The notes: generated from the letters alone by a model not told the origin. Shown: positions 17,799-27,727, counted from the stretch's first letter. The stretch: 64,000 nucleotides of DNA from Maritalea porphyrae (GCF_030159895.1 NZ_BSNI01000001.1:274663-338662), one strand, 5' to 3'. Numbers and translations are program-made.

Positions 17799-18244
17799 GT
17801 TTGCCATTTTTCGCGCGCTTGATCATCGCTCTTGCGATGTTGCACCCATTTTGCCCCGTCAGATGTCACTTCTTGTTTCCAAAAAGGTGCGTCGGTTTTG
17901 AGCCAGTCCATCACATAGTTTGCACCGTCAAATGCTGCTTGGCGATGCGGCGATGCGGCCATCACCTGAACAATAACTTCGCCCACTTTCATTTCGCCAA
18001 ATCGGTGAATCACGGCTATGTCGACCAGTTCAAATTTTTCCATCGCTTCATTGGCAAAGCGCTCAATTTGTTTTTTGGCCATGGTCGGGTGGTGCTCAAG
18101 GATCAGGGCATCAATTGGATTGTCGGGCGTTGAGCGTACTAGTCCGGTGAATGTAACCGTGGCGCCCGCTGCACCATCCGTTAAGAAAAACGCGTTGCTC
18201 TCAGCGCCGGGATCAAACGGTTCTTGTTGGATACGGACCCACAT
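17774..18244 (-). CDS. moaE: Molybdopterin synthase catalytic subunit
   Basis: Moves two sulfurs from thiocarboxylated MoaD to cyclic pyranopterin phosphate to make molybdopterin. 156 residues. Typical blocks: 'TFTGLVR', 'ALILEHHPTMAKKQIE', 'IAVIHRFGEMKVGEVIVQV', 'ASPHRQAAFDGANYVMDWLK' and the catalytic 'KTDAPFWKQE'. The stop codon falls inside the ilvE terminator hairpin of the other strand. Last gene of a six-gene operon. MsrP in this window is a likely consumer of the cofactor. Confidence 0.96.
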   Translation of the reverse strand: MWVRIQQEPFDPGAESNAFFLTDGAAGATVTFTGLVRSTPDNPIDALILEHHPTMAKKQIERFANEAMEKFELVDIAVIHRFGEMKVGEVIVQVMAASPHRQAAFDGANYVMDWLKTDAPFWKQEVTSDGAKWVQHRKSDDQAREKWQTKTPPKQS

Positions 18245-18245
18245 A

Positions 18246-18497
18246 TTAGCCGCCAGTCATTGGCGGGAAGAATGCGATTTCACGCGCGCCTTCAATTTTG
18301 GCGTCAGATTCAACCAACTCATCATCAATTGAAGCGCGAATAATCTCACGGTCTTGAAAAGCGAGCGCAAAGCTCTCGTCCGAGGCCGATTTCCAATCAA
18401 TGAGCTGATCAATTGTCGCAACATCAGTAGGTGGCGAAACATCTTCGCTGCCCTTGTTCATGCGCTCGCGCAACCATGCGAAATAGAGAATTTTCAT
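18246..18497 (-). CDS. moaD: Molybdopterin synthase sulfur carrier subunit
   Basis: 83-residue ubiquitin-fold protein ending FFPPMTGG; the terminal Gly-Gly is adenylated and thiocarboxylated. The ATG at 18497 overlaps the pgsA stop (ATGA), which decides the start over the longer frame reaching 18578. One base separates it from moaE. Confidence 0.94.
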   Translation of the reverse strand: MKILYFAWLRERMNKGSEDVSPPTDVATIDQLIDWKSASDESFALAFQDREIIRASIDDELVESDAKIEGAREIAFFPPMTGG

Positions 18498-19042
18498 GCT
18501 TCTTCTTTTGTTAGATGTGGCCATGCGCCAACGAAATACTCGTAGCCTGTATATAGCGTCAAACCGGTGGCAAGCCAAAGGGTTGCTGTCGCGGCCAAGT
18601 TTAGCCCGGGTACAATCGGCACAGCCATCACAAGACCAAGTGCAATCAATTGCGATGTGGTTTTATATTTGGCAATGCCGGACACGGGGATGACGATGTT
18701 GAGCGGCCCTAAGAACTCGCGCAGACCTGATACAGCAATTTCGCGCATCATGATAAACACTGCAGCAAAGGTGAGGGATGCGGAAAAACTGCCCTCATAG
18801 GCGAAGGTGATCAACAGAGCGCCGACAATTAGCTTATCAGCAATAGGGTCGAGCATCCGGCCAAGCGGAGAAACAACATTCATTTTGCGCGCAAGATAGC
18901 CATCAAGAAAATCGGTTAGGGCGGCAAGCACATACAGGACAAATGCAATCCATTGGGCGGTGATGTTATTCATCATAACCAGGGTGACGATGACCGGTAT
19001 AACCGCGATGCGCGACATGGTGAGTATGTTTGGCAAATTCAC
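18494..19042 (-). CDS. pgsA: CDP-diacylglycerol-glycerol-3-phosphate 3-phosphatidyltransferase
   Basis: Makes phosphatidylglycerol phosphate in the inner membrane. 182 residues from a GTG at 19042 that follows GGGGGAAG; an upstream TTG at 19075 has no ribosome site. The CDP-alcohol motif DG-x2-AR-x8-G-x3-D-x3-D is seen as 'DFLDGYLARKMNVVSPLGRMLDPIADK'-like sequence, split here as DGYLARK...GRMLDPIADK near residues 48-72. Several membrane helices. Sits between uvrC and moaD, as in other Rhizobiales. Confidence 0.95.
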   Translation of the reverse strand: MNLPNILTMSRIAVIPVIVTLVMMNNITAQWIAFVLYVLAALTDFLDGYLARKMNVVSPLGRMLDPIADKLIVGALLITFAYEGSFSASLTFAAVFIMMREIAVSGLREFLGPLNIVIPVSGIAKYKTTSQLIALGLVMAVPIVPGLNLAATATLWLATGLTLYTGYEYFVGAWPHLTKEEA

Positions 19043-19094
19043 TTGGCTTCCCCCAATATTTTCGTTCCCAAGCAATCTGATGCGGGCATCAAGG

Positions 19095-20981
19095 TCAAGA
19101 GCGATTGAAGTGATCGTAGATGTTTTGCGCCATTTGTTTTGAAATGCCGGGAATCGATTGCAGATCTTTCAGCGTTGCGCCGCTCACTGCCTTGGCTGAG
19201 CCGAAATGGGTCAGCAATGCTTTCTTGCGGGTTGGGCCAATGCCTTCGATTTCGTCGAGTGGATTTTTCACGATCTGTTTGGAGCGCTTTGCGCGATGGG
19301 TGCCAATGGCAAATCGGTGTGCCTCGTCCCGCAAGCGCTGCACATAGTAGAGCACAGGATCGCGTGCCGGCAGCATAAAGGGCTCGCGGCCTTCAAGAAT
19401 AAAGGTTTCGCGCCCTGCATTGCGTTCTTCGCCTTTGGCGATGCCGATTAGCGTGACTTTTTGTGGCAGATCGAATTGCTTTAATGTTTCGCGCACCGCG
19501 CTCATTTGGCCCTTGCCGCCATCGATCAGCAGCACGTCCGGCCAATCGGGCATGGCATCTTTGTCCGCGTCCGCGCTTTCATCCGCAGGTTGATATTCAT
19601 TGACCAACCGGGTGAAGCGGCGCGTGAGAACTTCACGCATCATGCCAAAATCATCGCCGGGGGTGATGTCAGTGGATTTGATGTTGAAGGTTCGGTAGTG
19701 CTTTTTCGACAAGCCGTCGCGGCCCGCTACAACCATTGCGCCAACCGCGTTCGTGCCTTGGATGTGCGAGTTGTCGTAGGTTTCAATGCGGCGCGGTGGT
19801 GCGTCTAAATCAAAGGTTTTCGCCATGCCTTCGAGCAATTGGATTTGCGATGCGCTCTCTGACAATTGTCGGCCAAGTGCTTGGCGGGCATTGTTGAGCG
19901 CATGTTCTACGAGTGAACGTTTTTCGCCCCTTTGCGGCACCAAGACTTCAACCTTGCGGTCGGCACGAATGGCGAGTGCTTCCGCCAACAGTTTTGGCTC
20001 GTCGGCGGGGTGTGACAGCAATACGAGTTTTGGTGGCGTGCGCGATTCATAGAACTGCGCGATGAAGGCGGTGAGTACTTCCTTTTCATCAAAGCTTTTG
20101 TCGGCACGTGGGTAGTACGCGCGGTTGCCCCAGTTTTGGTGGGCGCGGAAAAAGAACACCTGGATGCAGAATTTGCCCGCTTCTTGGTGAATGGCAAATA
20201 TGTCCGCGTCCGACACGGTTTGTGCGCTCATATCGCCTTGGCCTTGGATTAGGGACAGAGCGGCAATTCGGTCGCGCAACAGTGCAGCGCGTTCAAAGTC
20301 TAGTTCTTCAGACGCTGTTTGCATTTCCTTTGATAGATCAGCCTGCACCGACTTGGATTTGCCCGACAAGAACTTAACCGCATCGTCCGCCAGACCCTGA
20401 TAGTCCTTGATCGAAATCTCGCCGGTGCAAGGCGCAGCGCAGCGTTTGATTTGATGTTGTAAGCAGGGGCGGGTGCGTCCCTCATAATAGCTATCCGTGC
20501 AATTGCGCAGCAGAAACGCTTTTTGCAAAGCGGCAATTGTGCGATTTACCGCTGTGGCCGAGGCAAAGGGGCCGAAATAATGACCCTTTTTGCGCCGGAC
20601 GCCACGGTGCTTTGTCAGCTCTGGCGCATCATGTTCTGTTGCGAGCAAAATGTAGGGGAAACTTTTGTCGTCGCGCAGCAGAACATTGTATCGCGGCTTG
20701 AGCCGCTTGATCATGTTCGCCTCGAGCAACAAGGCTTCAGATTCGGTGTTTGTGGTGACAAACTCCATGGTGCGCGTGGAGGAAATCATCCGCCCGATCC
20801 GCACCGAATTGCCCTCATAGCGTGTGTAGTTTGTTACCCGCGCTTTGAGGTTTCGCGCTTTGCCCACATAGATCACATTGCCCTGTTCATCGAACATGCG
20901 ATAAACGCCCGGACCAGATGGCAGGGTCTTAACAAACTTTTTGATTATGTCCGGGCCGGGGGAGGTGTTTGCGTCGCTCAT
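19095..20981 (-). CDS. uvrC: Excinuclease ABC subunit C
   Basis: Makes both incisions in nucleotide excision repair. 628 residues: GIY-YIG nuclease at about 20-100 ([20 protein letters not shown]), a Cys cluster, a UVR domain at about 205-240 that contacts UvrB, the RNase H-like nuclease with [16 protein letters not shown] near 400, and C-terminal helix-hairpin-helix repeats ('[13 protein letters not shown]', '[13 protein letters not shown]'). It overlaps the SDR gene by four bases. uvrB is elsewhere in the window, under a LexA box; none is seen here. Confidence 0.97.
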   Translation of the reverse strand: MSDANTSPGPDIIKKFVKTLPSGPGVYRMFDEQGNVIYVGKARNLKARVTNYTRYEGNSVRIGRMISSTRTMEFVTTNTESEALLLEANMIKRLKPRYNVLLRDDKSFPYILLATEHDAPELTKHRGVRRKKGHYFGPFASATAVNRTIAALQKAFLLRNCTDSYYEGRTRPCLQHQIKRCAAPCTGEISIKDYQGLADDAVKFLSGKSKSVQADLSKEMQTASEELDFERAALLRDRIAALSLIQGQGDMSAQTVSDADIFAIHQEAGKFCIQVFFFRAHQNWGNRAYYPRADKSFDEKEVLTAFIAQFYESRTPPKLVLLSHPADEPKLLAEALAIRADRKVEVLVPQRGEKRSLVEHALNNARQALGRQLSESASQIQLLEGMAKTFDLDAPPRRIETYDNSHIQGTNAVGAMVVAGRDGLSKKHYRTFNIKSTDITPGDDFGMMREVLTRRFTRLVNEYQPADESADADKDAMPDWPDVLLIDGGKGQMSAVRETLKQFDLPQKVTLIGIAKGEERNAGRETFILEGREPFMLPARDPVLYYVQRLRDEAHRFAIGTHRAKRSKQIVKNPLDEIEGIGPTRKKALLTHFGSAKAVSGATLKDLQSIPGISKQMAQNIYDHFNRS

Positions 20982-21736
20982 TTAGGGGCGATGTTTTCAC
21001 CTTTGTGCGTCCACTTCAAGTGCTCGCCGCCATCAAGTGCCACCATTTGCCCGGTCATTGATGATGCATTGAGAATGAAACGGACAGCATTGCAAATCTC
21101 GTCGAGTTGCGGACCGAGCTTGAGCGGCAGCGCCTCGATCTCTTTTTCAAAATCTTCTTGGTTTTGGTGGATGTTTTTAATGGTCGGACCGGGGCCAATT
21201 GCATTGACGCGAATATGTGGCGCTAGAGATTGCGCCATGGTTTGCGTGGCGGTCCATAAAGCAGATTTGGATAAGGTGTAAGAAAAGAAAGTCGGCTTGA
21301 GTGCCCACACGCGCTGATCAATCATATTGATCACATTGCCGGTTTTATCCTTTGGCAATTGCTGTGCGAATGCACTGGCCAAAAATACGGGCGTTTCAGC
21401 GTGGATGGAAAAATGCTTTTGCCAAAGCTCTGCTGACAAAGCGTCAATGCTGTCAGGCTGGAAAATCGAGGCATTGTTGATCAACACATCGAGCGGGCCA
21501 AACAAGTCAGTCGCATTTGAAATCAAACTATTGCGCGCATCGCTGTTCAAAAGGTCTGCGCCAATAACCCTTGCGCTGCCGCCGTTCTTGATGATTTCGG
21601 AGGCAAGGTTTTGCGCTTTTTCGCCAGATGAATTGAAGTGGATGATGGTTTGATAACCATCTGCAGCCAAAGCCTTGGCCATTGCTGCGCCGATGCGATC
21701 TGCCGCGCCAGTGATGAGTGCAACGCCTTTTGCCAT
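20978..21736 (-). CDS. SDR family oxidoreductase, pteridine-reductase-like
   Basis: 252-residue short-chain dehydrogenase. The nucleotide site TGAADRIG near residue 9 resembles the TGxxRRIG of FolM/PTR1-type pteridine reductases, LLINNASIF is near 85 and the catalytic SYTLSKSAL (Tyr-x3-Lys) is near 150. A dihydropteridine substrate is inference. ATGA overlap with uvrC; eight bases after the antiporter gene. Confidence 0.85.
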   Translation of the reverse strand: MAKGVALITGAADRIGAAMAKALAADGYQTIIHFNSSGEKAQNLASEIIKNGGSARVIGADLLNSDARNSLISNATDLFGPLDVLINNASIFQPDSIDALSAELWQKHFSIHAETPVFLASAFAQQLPKDKTGNVINMIDQRVWALKPTFFSYTLSKSALWTATQTMAQSLAPHIRVNAIGPGPTIKNIHQNQEDFEKEIEALPLKLGPQLDEICNAVRFILNASSMTGQMVALDGGEHLKWTHKGENIAPK

Positions 21737-21744
21737 TGCCTTGC

Positions 21745-22719
21745 CTAAATGCTCCCTTCAACCACGCTGTGTCCGACTGTAAACACGAAGTACAGATAGA
21801 TCACATAAAACGCGGCCATGATCAGCCCTTCGAATTTACCAATACTGCGATGCATAAACACAATTGGCAACAAGCCAACTGAGATGAGCAGCATGACCCA
21901 ATAGTCGAACTGCAGGAAGTTTGAATCCACGTGCAGCGGGATAATCATTGATGTCACACCAATGATCGAGAGAATGTTGAAGATGTTGGAGCCGACCGCG
22001 TTGCCGATAGCAACAGCGGACTGTCTGCGCAGAGCAGCGGCCATTCCGGCTGCGAATTCTGGGAGTGATGTGCCAAGGGCAACGATGGAAAGGCCAACAG
22101 CGCTTTCTGCGACACCCATGATCTTGGCGATGTCGAGCGCGCTATCGGTGGTTAGTTTGCCGCCAAGTGGAAGCCCCACAATGCCGATAAGCAAATAGAT
22201 GGTGATCTTGCGGGTATCGTCTGGTGCATCGTCAATCTCTTCAACGATCTCTTCAATCGCTTGGCCTTTCTTGCGCATGCGATTGGCTTCGACGCCGTTA
22301 TAAACCAAATAGCCTGCAAGCAATATGATCAGGATAAGCCCATCAGTGAAGCTGATGGTTTGGTCAAGGCTGAGGAAGATCAGCAATATGCTGACAAACA
22401 CCATAAAGGCCGTTGAACGCCGAAGGCCAGTTTGCTTGCAATCAATCGAGAAGAATAGGGCAGGCACACCCAACACAAACAAGATGTTGGTGATGTTTGA
22501 TCCGACCACATTGCCGATTGAAAGACCGGGTGCACCTTCTGCGGCCGCTGACAGCGAAACCACCAATTCTGGTGCGGATGTGCCGAAGGCAACAACGGTT
22601 AGTCCAATGACCAAAGGGGGGATGCCCATGCGGTTGGAAAGACCAACAGCGCCACGAACCAACAAATCACCTGTTACAACCAACGTGGCGAGGCCCAAAA
22701 TGAGCAGCAAATATGGCAT
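21745..22719 (-). CDS. Calcium/sodium antiporter (CaCA family, YrbG-like)
   Basis: 324 residues, about ten membrane helices, with two inverted alpha repeats: 'TVVAFGTSAPELVVSL...GNVVGSNITNILF' near residue 42 and 'SIVALGTSLPEFAAGM...GNAVGSNIFNIL' near 208. The acidic residues that bind the cation are intact. A charged cytoplasmic loop of about 30 residues lies between the halves. First gene of the operon leading to moaE. Confidence 0.95.
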   Translation of the reverse strand: MPYLLLILGLATLVVTGDLLVRGAVGLSNRMGIPPLVIGLTVVAFGTSAPELVVSLSAAAEGAPGLSIGNVVGSNITNILFVLGVPALFFSIDCKQTGLRRSTAFMVFVSILLIFLSLDQTISFTDGLILIILLAGYLVYNGVEANRMRKKGQAIEEIVEEIDDAPDDTRKITIYLLIGIVGLPLGGKLTTDSALDIAKIMGVAESAVGLSIVALGTSLPEFAAGMAAALRRQSAVAIGNAVGSNIFNILSIIGVTSMIIPLHVDSNFLQFDYWVMLLISVGLLPIVFMHRSIGKFEGLIMAAFYVIYLYFVFTVGHSVVEGSI

Positions 22720-22890
22720 TGGAACCTTTTTCTATAAAACGCGTGCGCTAGGTAGTGGCAAAGATCGACACAAAACACAAGAGTGTCTGATATGGGGTTT
22801 CGGTTTAATATGTAAAGAGATCACAACTAATGTGATGTGCTGGTCAGGTGAAAAATTTCCTCTTATGCTTTCGATAGATAGGGACAATAT

Positions 22891-23502
22891 ATGCTGACCA
22901 ACACGCACATACTTGTTGCGGCTACGGCTTTGACGCGGCAACGGTTCACGACCAAACAGAATTTGGCGATTATTGCGGGCGGGGTGGTTCCAGACTTATC
23001 CGTATTTATTATGGCCGCTGTTGGTCGCATGCCGGGCTCAACCATTACCAATTTGTGGCGCAAGCCAGACGGTATGTATTGGCAAGAACCTTGGCAGTTC
23101 TTTTCCGCTCTTTCGAACTCCATTCCCTTGTATGTTGCCCTATTGCTTTTGTTTATGTTTTTGGTGCGGCGCGCGCAAAAACACAGGGCATTGTGGTTGG
23201 GGAGTGCGTTGTTTTTTGCGGCATGTTTGTTGCATGTTTTGTTTGATTTTCCAGTACATGCAGACGATGCGCATGTGCATTTTTGGCCACTTACAGATGC
23301 ACGTTTTCACTCGCCAGTTTCCTATTGGCAATCGCAATATTGGGGCAATTGGGTCAGCGCATTTGAAGTGATCGGTGGGCTGATAATGGCCACCATTTTA
23401 TGGCGTCGATTTGGCCATTGGTGGCCGCGAATTGGCACCACTTTGTTGGCGTTGCCCTATATTGCCGCCATCGCATTTTTGCTGCGTGGTTTTGTGAGCT
23501 AG
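22891..23502 (+). CDS. Membrane protein, DUF457-like putative metal-dependent hydrolase
   Basis: 203 residues with about four to five membrane segments. An Asp in 'GGVVPDLSVF' near residue 35 and the His/Asp-rich block 'HVLFDFPVHADDAHVHFWPL' near 118-137 look like metal ligands and resemble YdjM/DUF457 inner-membrane hydrolases. Rhizobial homologues are sometimes misannotated as cobalamin proteins. Substrate unknown. Starts with an ATG in an A+T-rich leader; convergent with a DMT transporter whose stop it overlaps. Confidence 0.65.
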   Translation: MLTNTHILVAATALTRQRFTTKQNLAIIAGGVVPDLSVFIMAAVGRMPGSTITNLWRKPDGMYWQEPWQFFSALSNSIPLYVALLLLFMFLVRRAQKHRALWLGSALFFAACLLHVLFDFPVHADDAHVHFWPLTDARFHSPVSYWQSQYWGNWVSAFEVIGGLIMATILWRRFGHWWPRIGTTLLALPYIAAIAFLLRGFVS

Positions 23503-24353
23503 CGTGCGCGTTTGAATATTGTTGCGATTGCGACACCGGCTAATATCAGCACACTGGCAACAACAAACCGAAGGCTTAATTGTTCGCCCAAAAACAAAAT
23601 GCCGCCAGCTGTTGCAATGGCTGGAACAGTGAGTTGCACAACGCCTGCGCTGGTGCGGGCCAGTTTGGGCAGCACGGCATACCAAATTGCATAGCCGATG
23701 CCCGAAGCAAGTGCGCCCGATAAAGTGGCGAATAAAATGCCTTTCGGATCAATCGGCCACATATCGGCGACGAGAACCAAGCCAATAGCTGCCCCAATAA
23801 TCAGCGGTGCTGAGCGGACAAAGTTGCCCATAGTGTCTTGCAGTGGATTTTTTGAGCCGCGCCCGAGAAGAGAATAAACACCCCAACTAATGCCGGAAAG
23901 GATCATGAGCGCGGTGCCTAATGGGTCAGGTGCGACTAGGCCGGGTGAAACCAAGTAGATGAATGCGCCAAAAGCCAGCAAAATGCCAAAAACCTCAATT
24001 GGGCCAGGGCGTTCGCCTTTATATATTGCCCACACAATCATGGTGATTTGAACGGATGCGAACAATATCAGGGCACCCAAGCCGGCGCCCAAGCTGAGAT
24101 AGGCAAACGAGAAGAAAATTGCGTAGCCGAATAGCGCGAAAGATCCGTGAAATGAACCGCTGCCTTTTGGGTAGGCTAGAGACTTTTGGTGAAAGGCGAC
24201 AATGGCAAGCAGCATCAGCGCACCCGTGAGCAACCGAATGCAGGTGAACATTACCGGATCGATATCTGTTTCCACCAACGCAATGCGCGTGAATACAGAA
24301 TTGGCGGCAAAGGCGATCATCGCCAAAGCGGTGAGGGCTAAGGTCTTTATCAA
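23499..24353 (-). CDS. DMT family transporter (EamA) 1
   Basis: 284 residues with ten predicted membrane helices arranged as two EamA repeats. Family members export amino acids or other small metabolites; the substrate is not predictable. The stop overlaps that of the convergent membrane-protein gene (23499-23502). A DUF1176 gene precedes it on the same strand by 18 bases, possibly co-transcribed. First of five DMT genes in the window. Confidence 0.9.
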   Translation of the reverse strand: MIKTLALTALAMIAFAANSVFTRIALVETDIDPVMFTCIRLLTGALMLLAIVAFHQKSLAYPKGSGSFHGSFALFGYAIFFSFAYLSLGAGLGALILFASVQITMIVWAIYKGERPGPIEVFGILLAFGAFIYLVSPGLVAPDPLGTALMILSGISWGVYSLLGRGSKNPLQDTMGNFVRSAPLIIGAAIGLVLVADMWPIDPKGILFATLSGALASGIGYAIWYAVLPKLARTSAGVVQLTVPAIATAGGILFLGEQLSLRFVVASVLILAGVAIATIFKRAR

Positions 24354-24371
24354 TTTGTTGCTCGGTTCAGC

Positions 24372-25409
24372 TTAGGGATAAATTTGAGGGAACTCTAAAT
24401 CCATGTCGTCGGCATATCCACCGCACTCAGACTTAGCGTAGAATTTGAGCATCTTGAACCCATATTCTTGCCATTGCCATTCACCTGATGTGCCGCAATC
24501 CCCTAGGCCACGACCTTTGTAGAAGCTTGTGAGCGTGCGGGTCGCCGGATCGAAATGTGGATTGACCAGTAAATCGGTTCCAGTCCAACCAACGCTATCC
24601 CAGTAGTCGGCAAACAGTAGTTTGGAGATGCTATCGTACTCAGTTGACTGGGTGTAAAAGGCATATAGGAAATTGTAGGCACCGGCGGTGCAGGGGATCA
24701 TATAGAGCAGGGTTGTGTTATTGACCTGATGTATTTGCCAGTCGCTGCCGTGCACGAGTTCAGAAAGGGCTTCGCAGTTTTCGTTCGCTGCATGCTTTTC
24801 CAAAATTTCGGCGGGCAATTCTGTCGGGATGGGCAGCTTTGGTTCCGCTAGGTCCAGCCCGATGGGTAAGTCGCCGGCGATGCGCGGATCGCCTACGCGT
24901 CCTTGTTGATCATCTATCCACAAAAGGGATGCGGTTAGACCAGAGAGGGAGAAGTCGATGTCGATGCGTTGGCCCGACATATCGTCAAAACTGGATGTCA
25001 TTTTGTTGCCAGCCAGCATGGCGGTCAGCATTTTCGTGGCATCTTCGCCGATCAAGAAAATATCGTTGATGGCACCATAGGCTAGAGCGCCGCTACCTTT
25101 TGTGAACCAGAAGCTGTCTTCACCGATCCAATAATAAAAGGTAGTGCTGTTATTTGGCGCGACCGTAATTGGGGTGAACGAGATTTCCCATTTGGCGCCA
25201 TCTTTGTGTCGCCCAATGCGCAGCCAATGGTCGGCTACAGCGCCGTTACCTGGATTTGGGTTAATATAGGTAATTGCAGAACAATAGCCGGTTGTGGGGC
25301 GACATGCGGCGAGCCAATCTTTGAAATATTCACGTTTTTCGCCAAAATTTTCTGCGTTTGCAGGTGCTGCGGTCAAAAAAGCTAACAAAAGCCACATGAT
25401 AAAGCGCAT
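24372..25409 (-). CDS. Secreted DUF1176 protein
   Basis: 345 residues with a signal peptide (about 1-19, cleavage near ANA-EN). The N-terminal half resembles invasion-locus-B-like domains ('YFKDWLAACRPTTGYCSA', two Cys); the C-terminal half fits DUF1176 ('TTLLYMIPCTAGAYNFLYAFY', 'GLGDCGTSGEWQW'). Six or so Cys suggest periplasmic disulfides. Function unknown; probably envelope-associated. Confidence 0.8.
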   Translation of the reverse strand: MRFIMWLLLAFLTAAPANAENFGEKREYFKDWLAACRPTTGYCSAITYINPNPGNGAVADHWLRIGRHKDGAKWEISFTPITVAPNNSTTFYYWIGEDSFWFTKGSGALAYGAINDIFLIGEDATKMLTAMLAGNKMTSSFDDMSGQRIDIDFSLSGLTASLLWIDDQQGRVGDPRIAGDLPIGLDLAEPKLPIPTELPAEILEKHAANENCEALSELVHGSDWQIHQVNNTTLLYMIPCTAGAYNFLYAFYTQSTEYDSISKLLFADYWDSVGWTGTDLLVNPHFDPATRTLTSFYKGRGLGDCGTSGEWQWQEYGFKMLKFYAKSECGGYADDMDLEFPQIYP

Positions 25410-25586
25410 GGTAAATCTCTCCCTGTTGCGAACAGATTAGCGCAGTTCGAGCAGTATTACACCTATTCTGTTGAATGAATATATTGTCAGACAATTTTCT
25501 TGATTGCCTTTAGTTTTGTGCGCGGGCGGGCTAAGCTTTGCGCGACGGATTGAGGGATCCGTCCAACAAAAATTAGGAGGGGAAAC

Positions 25587-25874
25587 ATGGAAGCAATTCT
25601 TCCACTACTCATTCAGGTCGTTGCTGGCGGTATTGGCGGTAACGGCGTGGCACAAGCTTTGAAAAATGCAAATCTTGGCACGATGGGCAATACAATTGCC
25701 GGTGCTGTGGGCGGTCTTGGCGGCGCTGCGCTAACCGGTGCTGTGCCTGGTCTTGATGCTCTTGCCGGAATGGGTCTTGCTGGTGACGGCATTGCCGGAC
25801 TTGTCGGCGGGGGTGTGCTGACGGCAGTTGCTGGTGTTGTTAAAAACATGATGTCCAACAACGCGGACGAATAG
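25587..25874 (+). CDS. Glycine-rich hydrophobic small protein
   Basis: 95 residues, about a quarter Gly, with GGIGG, GGLGG, GLVGGG patches typical of membrane-inserting glycine-zipper proteins. Similar short proteins are conserved in Rhizobiales, sometimes wrongly labelled DNA methyltransferase. A strong AGGAGGGG ribosome site and a clean terminator show it is a well-expressed single-gene unit. Function unknown; a small membrane or secreted self-assembling protein is a guess. Confidence 0.75.
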   Translation: MEAILPLLIQVVAGGIGGNGVAQALKNANLGTMGNTIAGAVGGLGGAALTGAVPGLDALAGMGLAGDGIAGLVGGGVLTAVAGVVKNMMSNNADE

Positions 25875-25896
25875 ATTAGCGAATACGAAAAGTTTG

Positions 25897-25926
25897 CCCC
25901 GGCGCGACCATCGTGCCGGGGTTTTT
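25897..25926 (+). terminator. Terminator of the glycine-rich gene
   Basis: CCCCGGC, an eleven-base loop, GCCGGGG, then TTTTT. Confidence 0.85.
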
Positions 25927-25929
25927 GTA

Positions 25930-26274
25930 TCAGATCACCCTTTTGACATAGGTGTCGCGCTCGATCTCTTTAATATCAACGCTGATGCTGCCCACATCCG
26001 TTAGTCGCGCTGATGTTGCGCGCAATATTGCGTTTGTCACTTCTTGTTTTTGCGCCAATGTGCGCCCTGTCAGAAGACGCACAGTGAGGTGCGCGAATGT
26101 TGCATTTTCGACTTCTTGGTACCAATGAGTTGCTGGCAACATGCGCACTTTGATGTCTTCAGGTGTTTCAAACGCGCTGGTGCTCATTGCGGCGGCGACC
26201 AGTTCTTTGCACAAGGCGTCAAAGTCATATTGGTCTGCAAGCGGGGCGGCATATTCAACAATAATATGGGGCAT
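25930..26274 (-). CDS. 5-carboxymethyl-2-hydroxymuconate isomerase family protein
   Basis: 114 residues of the CHMI/HpaF tautomerase-like family: MPHIIVEYAA at the start (Pro2 is the expected catalytic base), VRMLPATHWYQ in the middle, VTNAILRATSARLTD near 80. In homoprotocatechuate catabolism CHMI isomerises CHM, but no other genes of that pathway are near, so this may have another keto-enol substrate. Confidence 0.8.
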   Translation of the reverse strand: MPHIIVEYAAPLADQYDFDALCKELVAAAMSTSAFETPEDIKVRMLPATHWYQEVENATFAHLTVRLLTGRTLAQKQEVTNAILRATSARLTDVGSISVDIKEIERDTYVKRVI

Positions 26275-26405
26275 AAATGTAGCCTTTTATGATGTGGCAG
26301 GTGGCATTGAATTCTTATAGGCAAGTTGGTTTTTGAATGCTACGGTTGAGGCCAATCGTTTTTGCCTTTTGGGTTCTCCACTGGGCTTTTCCTTCAGGTT
26401 CCATC

Positions 26406-27329
26406 ATGTCCATTACGCCGCCCAACTCTGGGAATAATATCTCAAAGGGTATCGCCCTTACGCTAATCTCCATCATGATTTTTGCCGTTCAAGATGTGGC
26501 GGTGAAGATGTTGGTGACTGATTATCCACCAACTCAGGTGGTGATGATCCGGTTTTGGGGCGTTGCGGTTTTTACTCTTGTTTGGGTGATGCGCGAAGGG
26601 CCAATTCGCAATGCTTTCCGTACTAAGAAGCCTTTTTTGCAGATATCCCGCGGCGTTTTGCTGGTGCTCGACATTTGGTGCTTTAGCGCTGCACTGCAAT
26701 TTATGCCACTCAGTGATTTGCAGGCGATTTTCATGCTGTTCCCTATCGTTACGACGCTATTTGCGGTGCCATTGTTGGGTGAAAAAGTGGGTATTTTCCG
26801 CTGGTCGGCGATTGGCGTTGGTTTTTTGGGCGCAATGATCATCATTCGCCCGGGCTTTCAAGAAGTGAATATTGGGGTTTGGTTCCAGTTAGGGGCGGTT
26901 ACGACATTTGCCCTTTACACTGTGCTGACTAGGCTTGTTTCGCGTCACGACAGCACCACGACATCTGTCGTCTACATGGCGGCGGTCGGCGTTGTTCTTT
27001 CAACGGCTGTGGGCATATTCAATATGGTGCCGATGACTCTCAATGGCTGGCTTTTGATGGCGCTGGTAATTGTCACCGCCAACGTTGCACATACGCTTTT
27101 CACCATGGCTTATCGAGAAGCACCAGCCAGCGCCCTGCAGCCGTTTAACTTCCTGATTTTGCCCGCTGCGATTATTATGACGGTGATCTTCTTTGGTCAC
27201 TGGATTGATATGATTAGTCTTTTTGGAGCCACGCTTACCGTGGGTGCTGGGTTGTTTGTGTGGTGGCGCGAACGCCAAAAGGAACGCGAAGCAAAACGCA
27301 GCGCGCTGAAACAAGTACCTATTCGATAA
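26406..27329 (+). CDS. DMT family transporter (EamA) 2
   Basis: 307 residues from the ATG at 26406; an in-frame ATG at 26337 would add 23 hydrophobic residues that do not fit the family start. Ten membrane helices in two EamA halves; the C-terminal tail is strongly basic (RERQKEREAKRS). 'NNISKGIALTLISIMIFAVQD' at the start, split by the usual short cytoplasmic lead, is typical of S-adenosylmethionine-uptake-like DMT proteins, though specificity is not proven. Confidence 0.9.
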   Translation: MSITPPNSGNNISKGIALTLISIMIFAVQDVAVKMLVTDYPPTQVVMIRFWGVAVFTLVWVMREGPIRNAFRTKKPFLQISRGVLLVLDIWCFSAALQFMPLSDLQAIFMLFPIVTTLFAVPLLGEKVGIFRWSAIGVGFLGAMIIIRPGFQEVNIGVWFQLGAVTTFALYTVLTRLVSRHDSTTTSVVYMAAVGVVLSTAVGIFNMVPMTLNGWLLMALVIVTANVAHTLFTMAYREAPASALQPFNFLILPAAIIMTVIFFGHWIDMISLFGATLTVGAGLFVWWRERQKEREAKRSALKQVPIR

Positions 27330-27342
27330 GGGAAAGAAGGAT

Positions 27343-27548
27343 CGGACAGGCGCGACATACGCGGAGAGATCAGATAGGGGATGATCGCGAGAACATGCCC
27401 ACACCTGTCCGAACACTTGTTGGCAATAAACCTTGGACGGGCTTTGCGAGGCATGAGATGATTGCACGCCCGCCAAGGTTATTGCACAGCACCCCATAGG
27501 TGGTGCTGATTGAAGGACCGCAGTCAGGAAATCGGTAGGTCAACTGCG
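27343..27548. other. Highly structured intergenic region, possible RNA
   Basis: The 398-base gap between a plus-strand DMT gene and a convergent secreted-protein gene holds four strong stems in 206 bases: CGGACAGG/CCTGTCCG (27343-27350 with 27404-27411), a 17-pair stem with one bulge and one mismatch (27423-27442 with 27468-27485), CAGCACC/GGTGCTG (27487-27508) and CGCAGT/ACTGCG (27519-27548). This is more than chance and suggests a noncoding RNA or a structured 3' region. I do not recognise 6S, RNase P, SRP or tmRNA in it, and the strand is unclear. Confidence 0.4.
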
Positions 27549-27727
27549 ATCAATCTCTTCAACTTGAGACTACTATGCGCAGAAGATACGATTCTGAGAA
27601 TTGATATAAATCAATTGTGATGTAGTTACATTTGCAACATTTGGTGGGCGCGAACGCATGAATTGGTGCTTTCGATGGCAGATTAAAGCACGCGTCCGCA
27701 CACTATGTTGTTGGATTGGGCGATCAA

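Noticed and set aside
25930-26274. Aromatic (homoprotocatechuate) degradation locus
   Set aside because: Only a CHMI-family gene is present; no dioxygenase, dehydrogenase or hydratase of the pathway lies nearby.
27000-27497. 165-codon minus ORF antisense to DMT transporter 2
   Set aside because: It overlaps the 3' part of a clear EamA gene and the structured intergenic stems.
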